From Gardnerella vaginalis (lineage in GTDB: Bacteria; Actinomycetota; Actinomycetes; Actinomycetales; Bifidobacteriaceae), in contig NZ_KQ961872.1 in the NCBI RefSeq assembly GCF_001563665.1, forward strand, positions 89,818 to 107,297: DNA of 17,480 nt. Reading direction: 5' to 3'. This document shows positions 1 to 8,428 of the stretch, piece by piece. Both the position numbers and the translations under genes were made by a program. Numbering within the stretch: the stretch's first letter is position 1; every line of letters starts with the position of its first letter. The notes beneath the pieces are model-generated. The model searched no databases and was not told the origin of the DNA. It saw only the letters and a list, made by a program, of their open reading frames with translations.

Positions 1-1
1 C

Positions 2-34
2 TTCGCAAATTTGAAAATTTTTTAATTTTGCGAA
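2..34. repeat. AT-rich inverted repeat at window edge
   Basis: The arms TTCGCAAA (2-9) and TTTGCGAA (27-34) pair perfectly over 8 bp around an AT-only loop. It lies about 60 nt past the stop of the DUF4143 ATPase gene, so it could end that transcript. No T-run follows directly on the minus strand, and the window edge hides the rest. It is a weak terminator candidate only. Confidence 0.3.
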
Positions 35-91
35 ATGAGTGGATATTCATACAAGCCGCAGAATGTAATAAACACAAACCACTTCGCAACG

Positions 92-1522
92 CTACTTAAG
101 CAGCCAATCAACGATGTTTTCGACACGAATTCCATCGTAATCATCATCTAAAGCCTTACTCAAAGTAATAACCAGCTTCTCATAATTATTCTGAATCTTG
201 CGAAGCGGCTTTAACTCTCGCTCACGCACAGACTCATCCATCATGCTTTCAGTTACTTGAATATAAAGCTTTTCGGAAGAAGAAGTAGCAACAAAATCCA
301 CCTCCAAATTATCTATTTTGCCAATAGCAACATCATATCCGCGCCTTAAAAGCTCAAAGAACACAACATTTTCTAGCGCATGCCCTCTATCTCTATCCCT
401 AAACCCGAGCAAATAATTACGCAACCCAATGTCAACAACGTAATATTTGCCAAGAGTGCGCAAATAATCCTTTCCTTTAATATCAAAGCGCTTAACATCG
501 TAAAACATGTAAGATTCTTTTAACGCACCAATGTAAGCGGATATGGTTTGGGTTGCAGGTTTAGTGCCACGTACGCGCAAACCGCGAGAATTACTATCCG
601 AAGAGTCAAAAATATTTTCCGAAGAAAGCGTATTGCACATAGAATTTAAAGACGTATTGTTCCCAATATTATCCGCCAAAAACATAATGATTTTTCTAAG
701 AAGGTCTGCGTCTGTAATCTGTCTCTGCCCGCGACGCTTTGCGCGCTCGAGTATATCGCGAACTACTACAGTGGAATAAATTCCATCCAACAAAATCATT
801 GCACTACTCTGATCAAAACCTGATTCTAAAGCAATATCGCAAATTGCAGGCATACCACCGTAACGCATATAAGCTGCAAACAAGTCAACAAGCTCTACAC
901 TATTACCATTCTTACTCACCGCTCTTTTTTTCAAATCGCCAAGCGGAGACTTATATTCTTCAATCGAATAATTCTGAAAATCAACGAACTCTTTGAACGA
1001 AAGCGGATACATTTTCACTTCCACATACCGCCCAGACAAATACGTTGAGTACTCCGAAGAAAGCAGATACGCATTAGAGCCAGTTATGTAAATATCACAA
1101 TCAAAATCTACGCGAAACGAGTTAATTGCATCTTCCCAACGATCTATACGCTGTAGCTCATCAAAGAAAAGATACGTTTTTTTAGGAGGCTTAATACCAG
1201 AGGATTCAATCTTGCTTTTAACGTAATTGTACAAGTCTTTGTAGCTCATATCTTGAAACTCGAGTGACTCAAAGTTTATAGATATAATTTGATTTTGCTC
1301 AACTCCTGAATTAAGCAGGTACGATTGCATGAGTTTAAGCAGAGTTGACTTACCGCAGCGACGAATGCCGGTCACGACTTTTACAGGCTCTGTATCTTTG
1401 AAAGCTATAAGTTGATTAAGATAAATATCGCGATTTTTAATATTTTTGCCGACTATTGAATGGCGATTACTGCGCATCGAAATATTCGCGCTTCCAAGTA
1501 ACTGATTTTGCGAATTTACCAT
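92..1522 (-). CDS. AAA_14 / DUF4143 family ATPase
   Basis: A 476-residue protein of the widespread bacterial family that joins an N-terminal AAA ATPase to a C-terminal DUF4143 domain. Visible motifs, numbered from the ATG, are Walker A GIRRCGKST (52-60), Walker B YLFFDELQ (117-124), a sensor-1-like ITGSN (about 146-150) and a possible arginine finger in SGRY (about 163-166). The DUF4143 part, from about residue 220 on, ends in a nuclease-like fold region with EVDFVA. The cellular role of the family is not settled, and nothing here names a partner. An in-frame GTG lies 18 nt upstream (1540). I prefer ATG 1522 because GAGG sits 6 nt before it, while the GTG has no ribosome binding site. The gene stands alone behind a 260-bp spacer, so it is probably transcribed by itself. 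Confidence 0.85.
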   Translation of the reverse strand: MVNSQNQLLGSANISMRSNRHSIVGKNIKNRDIYLNQLIAFKDTEPVKVVTGIRRCGKSTLLKLMQSYLLNSGVEQNQIISINFESLEFQDMSYKDLYNYVKSKIESSGIKPPKKTYLFFDELQRIDRWEDAINSFRVDFDCDIYITGSNAYLLSSEYSTYLSGRYVEVKMYPLSFKEFVDFQNYSIEEYKSPLGDLKKRAVSKNGNSVELVDLFAAYMRYGGMPAICDIALESGFDQSSAMILLDGIYSTVVVRDILERAKRRGQRQITDADLLRKIIMFLADNIGNNTSLNSMCNTLSSENIFDSSDSNSRGLRVRGTKPATQTISAYIGALKESYMFYDVKRFDIKGKDYLRTLGKYYVVDIGLRNYLLGFRDRDRGHALENVVFFELLRRGYDVAIGKIDNLEVDFVATSSSEKLYIQVTESMMDESVRERELKPLRKIQNNYEKLVITLSKALDDDYDGIRVENIVDWLLK

Positions 1523-1577
1523 AATAAGCCTCGACTCCACCTAAAAAATAGCAATTCTTAAAACAATGCTTATCTTG

Positions 1578-1633
1578 ATTGCAAAGTCACAAAATTGCAA
1601 AATTATGGAATTGCAAGATTGCAAAATTACAAA
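1578..1633. repeat. Degenerate 8-nt tandem repeat (ATTGCAAA)
   Basis: Seven consecutive 8-nt units start at 1578. Units 1, 3 and 6 read ATTGCAAA, unit 5 ATTGCAAG, unit 7 ATTACAAA; units 2 and 4 are diverged. The tract lies 56-111 nt upstream of the ATPase start at 1522, in its probable promoter or leader. It could be slippage-generated filler or repeated protein-binding sites. No clear -10/-35 pair stands out in it. Confidence 0.6.
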
Positions 1634-1733
1634 CTTTATGAGTTTTACAATCTTACGAATCTTATAAATATTATGACCTAAACTTTTATTTTCCACAAGT
1701 TTAAGTCATCAATAACCTAACTTTGAGTCAAAT

Positions 1734-1765
1734 CATTGCAAAGCGTGATAACGCATTAAGCAATG
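1734..1765 (-). terminator. Two-part hairpin after apbE, possible terminator
   Basis: CATTGC (1734-1739) pairs with GCAATG (1760-1765), and inside it GCGT (1743-1746) pairs with ACGC (1751-1754) around a GATA loop. It begins 19 nt past the apbE stop. Read on the minus strand the stem is followed by ATTTGAC, not a full T-run. It could be a weak terminator or simply a structured spacer between apbE and the ATPase gene. Confidence 0.35.
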
Positions 1766-1784
1766 AGGCGATTAGATAGCATTA

Positions 1785-2849
1785 TTAACTAAAAAAGTGT
1801 GCTGGGAATGCGCGCGTTTTTTTAACCGTGCAATTTGGCAGTATTACAGCAAACTCAGCTCTTGTAGTTTGCGCGATTTTTTGCAAATCATTTTCGGACG
1901 AAATAAATAAAGCTGTTGCGAGCGCATCCGCATAAGCAGTTGGATACTTACATGATTTTTCTGAAACATACGACCAGCTAGCTACGAGTTTTCCGGATGG
2001 GATACCGTCAATCGCGTTTAGAATATGATGCACTAGCAGACTTTCATTACAATATGTAACGTTCCAACGTTTTCTAGCAATAGAGGATGCACACACAGAT
2101 CCACTTTTTACATGCGCTACTCCAACAGCTTGTGTTGTATCAAAAGGATTTTCAAGAGCAACTTTTAATTCTTGATTTTCATCTCTTAAACTCACTCGCA
2201 TATCTCCGCCGGCATCAATCAGCACATCTGCTTTATTTTGCAACGATTCTAAAATCATGCTCATAATTAAATCCACTAAATACCCTTTGCCAATTGCTCC
2301 AAAATCTAGCTGTATAGGATGATTTGTTTTAAGAGTAGTGCCATTTTTATCTCGAAAGATATTCGACCATTTCATAGGTAATACGCGCTTATAATTATCC
2401 CAATTATGCCAATCAGCTACGCGAGATACACCAGATACGCCAGACACACAAGCAGAATCTGTTTTAGTGCGCATATCACATTTATTTCGTGAAGTTTCAG
2501 GAAGAAATTGCACTGAATTATCGTAACCGAGTTCTAACAAATCAGCGCCAACACAAGCATCAAATGCTCCGTTAGTTGCATCATAAAAATCATCGTAAAG
2601 ATTAAATAATTCTAATGCCCAACACGGGAATCTAAACTCTCCACCATTTTTTGATTTTGCAATGGAAGATATAATCGAATCCTCACGAAACCTAGAGAAC
2701 ACGCGCTCATAATCGTCAATAAACAATCGCAGTTTATGCTGCAAGCTTGGGTTAATAGGCTCAGTACTATATAAAATAATCCCCGTACCAAGCGCTCGTT
2801 CAAACGCAATAACATGATTGAACTTAGCAGAATGCGCAAACTCCGTCAT
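1785..2849 (-). CDS. apbE: FAD:protein FMN transferase (ApbE family)
   Basis: A 354-residue ApbE-type enzyme, which uses FAD to attach FMN covalently to Thr/Ser of flavoprotein subunits with Mg2+. Family marks in order are FERALGTGI near the N terminus, SRFREDSIIS, DATNGAFDACVG, LDFGAIGKGYLVDL, LIDAGGDMRV, HILNAIDG and the metal-binding AYADALATALF near the C terminus. There is no lipobox or signal peptide, unlike exported ApbE lipoproteins, so it may act in the cytoplasm or at the inner membrane face. A GTG 39 nt upstream (2888) is possible, but ATG 2849 has AGGAG 11 nt before it and gives the usual family start. An insertion near the middle contains a repeated VSG triplet coded by a 9-nt repeat (2424-2450). 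No flavoprotein target is in the window. Confidence 0.88.
   Translation of the reverse strand: MTEFAHSAKFNHVIAFERALGTGIILYSTEPINPSLQHKLRLFIDDYERVFSRFREDSIISSIAKSKNGGEFRFPCWALELFNLYDDFYDATNGAFDACVGADLLELGYDNSVQFLPETSRNKCDMRTKTDSACVSGVSGVSRVADWHNWDNYKRVLPMKWSNIFRDKNGTTLKTNHPIQLDFGAIGKGYLVDLIMSMILESLQNKADVLIDAGGDMRVSLRDENQELKVALENPFDTTQAVGVAHVKSGSVCASSIARKRWNVTYCNESLLVHHILNAIDGIPSGKLVASWSYVSEKSCKYPTAYADALATALFISSENDLQKIAQTTRAEFAVILPNCTVKKTRAFPAHFFS
2424..2450. repeat. 9-nt tandem repeat inside apbE
   Basis: Three 9-nt units, AGATACACC, AGATACGCC and AGACACACA, code on the minus strand for a VSG-VSG-VS run. The run lies in a segment that other ApbE proteins normally lack. It looks like in-frame slippage in a surface loop. 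Confidence 0.55.
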
Positions 2850-3011
2850 ACTATCCCAAGCTCCTAACGTATTAACTAAGCCACACACTTAAGCAAATTC
2901 ATATACATAATTACGCGCATAGAAATAAATTACAATACTTAAACAAAATTCCAAACTCAATTAAATTCCAAACAATTCCAACACTATTAAGTAAGTGATG
3001 CAATCATAAGC

Positions 3012-4655
3012 TCAACGTAAATGATTATTCTTAACTGCTTTAGCTAAATCACGATTCTGCCAACGCTGATGCAATGCACAATAGCCACCAAAAAGCACAA
3101 GCCAAATAAGTCCGCCGATTGCAGATCCGCGAGTATCGTCACTAATAAACAGCGTTATATAAACAAACGCAAAGAACGCAATCGTCAAAGAATCAAGCAA
3201 CTTATAGTGCGGCATCAAGAAACCATTCTTCATAAAATCAGGGGATTTACGATACTTCATATGAGTCACCATAATCAAAATGTAAATCATGATTATTACA
3301 GCAGAAGAAGCAGAAGCGAACATTATAAACGCTCCGTGAACTCCTGGAATAGAATTTATAACAGGAGAAAGCAAAATTAAAGCAGAAGAGAATAATATTG
3401 CGCGAGCCGGAACCTTAGTTTTAGAAACTTTACTAAGCTTAGAAAGCAGTTGCGTTTGCGATTCTAACGCAATCTGATACATATGACGACCAGCAGAGTA
3501 AAGCAAAGAGTTAAGCGCAGAAGCAGCAGCAGTAATAACCACAAAGAAAACAAGCGCAGAAGCCCAATGTATTCCAGCATACTGGAACACCATAATGAAT
3601 GGCGACATAAAAGTGCCTTCTGCATTCGTTGCCTTAAAACGCTGCCATGGAACAATAAGCATAATTGCCACTAGAGCACCAACGTAAAAAACAAGAATAC
3701 GCGTGATTATCTCGTTTATAGCTTTAGGCAAAACTTTACGAGGATTCTTAGTTTCAGAAACAGTCACGCCTACAAACTCAATAAGCTGATACGCATAGAA
3801 CACCATTTGGAAGCTCATTAAGAACGCAACCCATCCATTTGGCATAAGCGAAAAATTATTGAAAATATTATCTAAACCAACATGACCAGCAGGATTTATA
3901 ACGCCACCGTGAATCTTTGTTGCAGGATAATGGTACCCAATTACAACCATCACAATTGCAGTAGCTATAAGTGCCACTATAAGCGTGATTTTAATCATTG
4001 AGAACCAAAATTCTGTTTCACCAAATAGTTTCACAGCTATTAAGTTAATAGAAACTAAAATTGCCAAAAATGCGACTTCTATTAACCATTTCCAATTACT
4101 CACATCAATATTAAAAGTTTGGAAGAATGTTACACAATATGTACTAACAGCTGTGATTTCGCTCATTCCAATTAGTACTAACACCATCCAATACGACCAT
4201 CCAGCAAAATTACCCCATCCTTTTCCAAGATGACGCGTAATAAAACTGATGAAAGTGTGCTGATTAGGATCTTTATACATAAGCTCGCCGATGGCACGCA
4301 TCAGCAAGAACATAATAAAACCAACAATAATATAAACAAATACAATACTTGGACCTGTTAAACTAATGGATTTTCCAGAGCCAAGGAATAAGCCAGTACC
4401 AATCGTTCCACCTATAGCAATAAATTGCACATGGCGCTTTGTAAGACTTCGCTCCATTTTGTTACTAGACTCATCACTTACGGATTCATCGCTTGCGGAT
4501 TCGCTAGAAGATCTATAAGAATTAGATGAAGTATCAGACAAATTATTAGATGAAGTACCAGATAGAGTATTAGATGGAATATTATTTGTTTGCACGGCAG
4601 AAGATTCCATATTGTTAGAACCATCTTTTAAGCCACTATCGACCATACCGCTCAT
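3012..4655 (-). CDS. AAT-family amino-acid permease (APC superfamily)
   Basis: A 547-residue integral membrane transporter with about 12 predicted helices. The first helix carries the family motif IGGTIGTGLFLGSG, and GELMYKDPNQHTFISF and GWSYWMVLVLIGMSE follow as in the amino-acid transporter (AAT) group that includes GabP, LysP and CycA. These proteins import amino acids with protons; the substrate cannot be read from sequence. The first 66 residues are odd: a hydrophilic Ser/Asn/Asp/Glu-rich tail with repeats such as ASDES-VSDES before the usual family start at MERSLTKRHVQF. ATG 4655 is chosen over ATG 4661 because GGAG sits 8 nt before it (only 2 nt before 4661). An internal start at the family position (ATG about 4455) has no good ribosome binding site, so the tail is probably translated. 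It is likely transcribed alone from the 200-bp spacer upstream. Confidence 0.88.
   Translation of the reverse strand: MSGMVDSGLKDGSNNMESSAVQTNNIPSNTLSGTSSNNLSDTSSNSYRSSSESASDESVSDESSNKMERSLTKRHVQFIAIGGTIGTGLFLGSGKSISLTGPSIVFVYIIVGFIMFLLMRAIGELMYKDPNQHTFISFITRHLGKGWGNFAGWSYWMVLVLIGMSEITAVSTYCVTFFQTFNIDVSNWKWLIEVAFLAILVSINLIAVKLFGETEFWFSMIKITLIVALIATAIVMVVIGYHYPATKIHGGVINPAGHVGLDNIFNNFSLMPNGWVAFLMSFQMVFYAYQLIEFVGVTVSETKNPRKVLPKAINEIITRILVFYVGALVAIMLIVPWQRFKATNAEGTFMSPFIMVFQYAGIHWASALVFFVVITAAASALNSLLYSAGRHMYQIALESQTQLLSKLSKVSKTKVPARAILFSSALILLSPVINSIPGVHGAFIMFASASSAVIIMIYILIMVTHMKYRKSPDFMKNGFLMPHYKLLDSLTIAFFAFVYITLFISDDTRGSAIGGLIWLVLFGGYCALHQRWQNRDLAKAVKNNHLR
4475..4580. repeat. Short in-frame repeats coding the permease N-terminal tail
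   Basis: The region contains the 15-nt near-repeat TCATCACTTACGGAT/TCATCGCTTGCGGAT and then a 24- to 27-nt near-repeat beginning TTAGATGAAGTA. Translated on the minus strand they give the Ser/Asn/Asp-rich tail. The sequence is low complexity and slippage-prone, unlike the transporter core. Confidence 0.5.
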
Positions 4656-4663
4656 CAGCATAA

Positions 4664-4667
4664 CTCC
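4664..4667 (-). promoter_or_regulatory. Ribosome binding site deciding the permease start
   Basis: GGAG on the minus strand lies 2 nt before ATG 4661 and 8 nt before ATG 4655. The spacing favours the second ATG. Confidence 0.5.
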
Positions 4668-4734
4668 ATTCTTTATTTACTCACGAAATTTTAATTTTAT
4701 CGTCACCCTTAACTATTTTCTAAGAATATTCACT

Positions 4735-4820
4735 AAGACTTTTTGATAAAACTTCCAACAAAGACTTTTTACAAGACTTTTGGCATGGCTTCCAACAAGA
4801 CTTTTGACAAGACTTCTAAG
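4735..4820. repeat. Imperfect 12-nt tandem repeats (AAGACTTTTNAC)
   Basis: AAGACTTTT or a one-base variant occurs at 4735, 4761, 4773, 4797 and 4809, with offsets of 26, 12, 24 and 12. CTTCCAACA recurs at 4752 and 4789, giving a 37-nt higher-order copy. The tract lies 80-165 nt upstream of the permease start in the 206-bp spacer between it and the ABC permease gene. Otherwise that spacer holds only AT-rich DNA, and I see no convincing promoter or terminator. Confidence 0.6.
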
Positions 4821-4861
4821 AACTGTACTATTCGTCAAAACCATCCACCAACTCAACACCA

Positions 4862-7642
4862 TCACTCAACACTTTTAAGCGAACTAACTGGATCAATTCG
4901 ATCTAAAGCAGGATTAGTTGACAATTGAACTATTAAAGCGAATACAAGCGTAGCAAATCCTGCAATAAAGTAACTCAATGCAGATACTTCAACTTCAAAA
5001 TACAAAGACGGCATACGTAAAGCACTAGTAAGCAAACTTGCAATAACTCTGCCTAAAGGCAAACCGACTAAAATTCCAATAATAGTTAAAGTAAGCATCT
5101 CTTTATGCACATAAGCATGCACTTCTCGCTTATAAAAACCTAGAACTTTTAAAGTTGCCATTTCACGAGTACGTTCAGAAATATTAGTACTTGCAAGCGT
5201 AAACAACACAGCTAAAGCTAAACCAGCAGCAAGTGTAACTATAAGACCAACTACAGCATTCATTAAATCAAAACTAAAATCACGCTTCATTCTAGTAATA
5301 TTCATTACTGAAAGAACACCATCAAAATCAGCAAACTTTTCAGCATATTTTATTTTCATATCGTCATCTCCGCGCAAACGAAGAAGAAAAGCATTTTGAT
5401 TTAATTTCTCACTATCTTTAACTCCAAATATGCGCTTGTAACAATTAGAAGTCATATACAAGTTAGAACCAATAAGATTACGAACAATAGCTCTCACTGG
5501 AACTTTTGCACGCTTAAGAGAAACATTAGTTATAGAAATAACGCTGCCGCGAGAAATATCTAATGAAGCTGCAGCACTTTGAGAAAGTAATGGAGCATCA
5601 TCGTTAAGCTCAATATTTTTCAAATTATTATCAACATCTTGCAACTTCACTATTTTAGACAAAGTATTTACATCTTTGACTACAATCATTTGAACGCTCT
5701 CAGAATCTTCAACACCACGATTCTTAGATTTATCATTTGACTTATCAGAATACGATTTAGAAATTTCTCCAGAACTCACGTACGCTGGAAGCATAGTTTC
5801 AATAAGATTTTTAGAATAATCTTCATCGACTATTTTCTTCATATTTGTAAATGAATCCGGAGCAGAAATAGAAATCATATCGTACTTGTAGATTCCATCA
5901 TATTGTCTAATACCTAAAGTTGCTACAGTATCGTTCAACGCTAAAGCGCACAATATGAGTGCAGTGCAACCTGCAACTCCTCCAATAGTCATGCATAAGC
6001 GACCTTTGAAACGAGCCAGATTACGTATAGCTACTTTATTTAAGAAACTAAGTCGATTCCATATGAATGGCAATCTTTCAAGCAATACGCGAGCGCCAGC
6101 TTTTGGCGATTTTGGACGCAATAAAGATGCTGGAACTTGCTTTGTTTCTCTCCAACTCACAATTATTGTGCATATTGCAACAGGCACAACGAATGCGAGC
6201 ACGCACAAAGAACCATATAACCAATCGTATCTGAGAGTTACTCCTGGAACTGTATACAAGCCACGCAAAATTTTAAGCAATAACGATGGTATAGCCAAAA
6301 AGCCCACAATATCGCCAATCCCACCGCCTATAAAGCAAGCAAAAATAGCGAAGAAAGCGTGCCTAGTAACAGCAGCTGAACGTCCGTATCCCAAACTTAA
6401 ATAAGTACCAATCAATCCTCGCTCTTCTTCAACCATTCGAGCCATAGCAGTTAAGCTCATCATCATAGCAACTACGAGAAAAACAGCAGGGAAAGCGTAA
6501 CCGAGAGATTGTATTGATGCCACATCGGATCTCAAACTTGCATAACTACCATTCGATATTCGAGTAATAATATGCCATCTGGCTTGAGGAACTCTTTTTT
6601 CTACTTCTTTTTTAATATTTTCACGAATCTGATTACGACTATTTTCAATTATTGAATGAGGTGCGTTTTTAAGAGCCGGAATTTTAGCTATAGCTTTATT
6701 CACTTCCGCATTCGTATACTCATCAATTACTTGCTTGCGGCGCGCGCTTTCACGCTTTGTTTTCACAAAATCGTTGATCTGCTCAGATGCCTTTTCAACA
6801 ATATTCCTATAAGATTGCGAAAAAGTATTAACTTTGTGAGATTCATTTAATTTCACAAATATTGACGTATACACACAATCCTTCGAATCTTTAGGCACAT
6901 TATACGTAAAAACTTTATACCTTGAAGTTACAGAGCCACGAAAAGCTTTAGATTGATATCCGTTTGGATTATTCAAATCATCACTATCAAGAACGCTGCC
7001 TACAATACGCAACTTGTAATTTTTAGAAGATTTTTCATCCTTTTTTATATTCACTTTGATCATATTGCCAATATGCAATCCGCTATCATGCAAAAAACGT
7101 TGCGTCACAACAGCTTCAAAATCGCCTTTAGGCATATTCCCTTGTAACAAATGCAAGCGATTCATATTTTTATTAGCGTGATTATATTGAATAAGATTCG
7201 TTGCATACAAAGAAGTTTCATCATGCATCGGGAAAGTAGTAGCTTTCCAAGATTTTTCTGTATCTACTTCTTTTACACTAGGCAATTTACTAACTGAATC
7301 AACGTCTTCTTTCGTTAATCCTAATGTAGACACAATCTGTAAATCATAAGAATTAAGCTTGTTATACATATCGTTAGCGCCAAGAAGCATATCGTTGCAC
7401 CCAGCATAGATACCAGTCATAACAGCAACGCCGAGCATAGCTATAACAGCAAGCACGCAAAATCTCCGCCACTCGTGCAACCACATACGAACAGCGCTAA
7501 TAAAGACTATTGGTAAAATCGAGTGAGTTCTTTTATTTTTATTAGATTTTTTACATTCACTTTTATTAGATTTTTTACATTCACTTTCGCGACTTGTGAT
7601 CTTATCTTCTGATTTCTGATTTCGTTGACTCTCGCTACACAT
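4862..7642 (-). CDS. ABC transporter permease with two FtsX-like domains
   Basis: A 926-residue permease of the FtsX/MacB superclass (type VII ABC systems). I count eight hydrophobic helices in a 1+3+1+3 pattern: one near residues 50-72, a block of three at about 385-500, one near 550, and a final block of three at about 795-915. The two three-helix blocks match FtsX-like domains, and large extracytoplasmic segments lie between them. The first of these has a Lys/Glu-rich helical stretch likely to be coiled coil. SERTREMATLKVLGF is typical of the family. Such pairs usually act as mechanotransmitters or exporters for lipoproteins, peptides or antibiotics; cargo is unknown here. The N terminus has a perfect SECKKSNK duplication. 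It starts 6 nt after the ATPase stop, with GGTG 7 nt before the ATG, so the two are co-translated partners. Confidence 0.88.
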   Translation of the reverse strand: MCSESQRNQKSEDKITSRESECKKSNKSECKKSNKNKRTHSILPIVFISAVRMWLHEWRRFCVLAVIAMLGVAVMTGIYAGCNDMLLGANDMYNKLNSYDLQIVSTLGLTKEDVDSVSKLPSVKEVDTEKSWKATTFPMHDETSLYATNLIQYNHANKNMNRLHLLQGNMPKGDFEAVVTQRFLHDSGLHIGNMIKVNIKKDEKSSKNYKLRIVGSVLDSDDLNNPNGYQSKAFRGSVTSRYKVFTYNVPKDSKDCVYTSIFVKLNESHKVNTFSQSYRNIVEKASEQINDFVKTKRESARRKQVIDEYTNAEVNKAIAKIPALKNAPHSIIENSRNQIRENIKKEVEKRVPQARWHIITRISNGSYASLRSDVASIQSLGYAFPAVFLVVAMMMSLTAMARMVEEERGLIGTYLSLGYGRSAAVTRHAFFAIFACFIGGGIGDIVGFLAIPSLLLKILRGLYTVPGVTLRYDWLYGSLCVLAFVVPVAICTIIVSWRETKQVPASLLRPKSPKAGARVLLERLPFIWNRLSFLNKVAIRNLARFKGRLCMTIGGVAGCTALILCALALNDTVATLGIRQYDGIYKYDMISISAPDSFTNMKKIVDEDYSKNLIETMLPAYVSSGEISKSYSDKSNDKSKNRGVEDSESVQMIVVKDVNTLSKIVKLQDVDNNLKNIELNDDAPLLSQSAAASLDISRGSVISITNVSLKRAKVPVRAIVRNLIGSNLYMTSNCYKRIFGVKDSEKLNQNAFLLRLRGDDDMKIKYAEKFADFDGVLSVMNITRMKRDFSFDLMNAVVGLIVTLAAGLALAVLFTLASTNISERTREMATLKVLGFYKREVHAYVHKEMLTLTIIGILVGLPLGRVIASLLTSALRMPSLYFEVEVSALSYFIAGFATLVFALIVQLSTNPALDRIDPVSSLKSVE
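7537..7584. repeat. Perfect 24-nt tandem duplication in ABC permease
   Basis: Two identical 24-nt units, 7537-7560 and 7561-7584, code on the minus strand for SECKKSNK twice at the cytoplasmic N terminus. Perfect identity suggests a recent or repeatedly renewed duplication. A shorter related stretch follows (KNKR). Confidence 0.8.
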
Positions 7643-7648
7643 TGCATA

Positions 7649-8350
7649 TCACCACTCAATATCTGCAATTGCAGTAGGATTTTCTTGCACAGTTTCACTT
7701 ATTACTTTTCCAGAACGAAAACGCACGACTTTATGCGCCATCGGTGCAATTGCAGCATTATGCGTAATAATCAACACAGTCATGCCTTCTGTTTTGCAAA
7801 TATCTTGCAATAATTGCAAAACTGCTTTACCTGTTTCATAGTCTAAAGCGCCAGTAGGTTCATCGCACAACAACAGTTTAGGCTTTTTTGCTAAAGCGCG
7901 AGCGATAGATACTCGCTGCTGTTCGCCACCCGAAAGTTGAGAAGGAAAATTATTAAGTCTATTTTCCAAACCAACATCAATAAGAGTTTGAGCTGGATCA
8001 AAATGATTCGCACAAATTTGAGATGCTAGTTCAACATTTTCCAAAGCAGTCAAGTTTGGAACAAGATTATAAAATTGAAAAACAAATCCTATATCTTCAC
8101 GACGATACTTAACTAAACCTCTAGCGTCGAGCTTAGTTATATCGCGATCGCCAACCATAACTTTACCGCTTGTTGCAGTATCCATTCCACCTAAAATATT
8201 TAGTGCAGTAGTTTTGCCAGCGCCTGATGCCCCAAGTATTACAGTAAGCTGACCTGCTTCAGCTGTAAAACTAGCATCGTCAAGAGCACGAACAGCACTA
8301 GAACCAGATGGATACTCCTTAACAACATGATCAAACGTTATATAAGACAA
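7649..8350 (-). CDS. ABC transporter ATP-binding protein (MacB/LolD type)
   Basis: A 233-residue nucleotide-binding subunit. Visible motifs are Walker [10 protein letters not shown] (40-48), Q-loop FQFYNLVP (Q92), signature LSGGEQQR (139-146), Walker B LLLCDE with catalytic E164, D-loop GALD, and switch His197 in ITHN. Length and motifs fit the subunits that power FtsX-like permeases, matching the gene just downstream. The start is TTG 8350: GAGGG lies 5 nt upstream, [16 protein letters not shown] is the normal family N terminus, and there is no in-frame ATG nearby. It is the first gene of a two-gene operon whose leader is made of tandem repeats (8371-8428), which may make expression variable. 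Confidence 0.93.
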   Translation of the reverse strand: MSYITFDHVVKEYPSGSSAVRALDDASFTAEAGQLTVILGASGAGKTTALNILGGMDTATSGKVMVGDRDITKLDARGLVKYRREDIGFVFQFYNLVPNLTALENVELASQICANHFDPAQTLIDVGLENRLNNFPSQLSGGEQQRVSIARALAKKPKLLLCDEPTGALDYETGKAVLQLLQDICKTEGMTVLIITHNAAIAPMAHKVVRFRSGKVISETVQENPTAIADIEW

Positions 8351-8370
8351 TCTACCCTCGCTACTATTTA

Positions 8371-8391
8371 GTTATAAGTTATAAGTTATAA
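8371..8391. repeat. 7-nt tandem repeat GTTATAA, three copies
   Basis: Three perfect copies of GTTATAA end 21 nt upstream of the ABC ATPase start. Read on the minus strand each unit is TTATAAC and offers a -10-like TATAAC. The hexamer repeat abuts it upstream. Confidence 0.85.
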
Positions 8392-8392
8392 G

Positions 8393-8428
8393 TTTCAGTT
8401 TCAATTTCAATTTCAGTTTCAATTTCAA
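8393..8428. repeat. 6-nt tandem repeat TTTCAA/G, six copies
   Basis: The order is TTTCAG, TTTCAA, TTTCAA and the same three again, so it is also an 18-nt unit repeated twice. On the minus strand the units read TTGAAA or CTGAAA, which resemble -35 elements. Copy changes would alter spacing to the TATAAC units in 8371-8391. Confidence 0.85.

Noticed and set aside
543..996. Plus-strand open frames opposite the DUF4143 ATPase gene
   Set aside because: They lie wholly inside a gene with clear Walker motifs, and their products match no family I know.
4743..4928. 61-codon plus-strand frame over the 12-nt repeats
   Set aside because: It is a translation of tandem repeats and the antisense end of the ABC permease; no ribosome binding site.
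5955..6404. 149-codon plus-strand frame opposite the ABC permease
   Set aside because: Antisense shadow of the FtsX domain region; no ribosome binding site and no recognisable domain.
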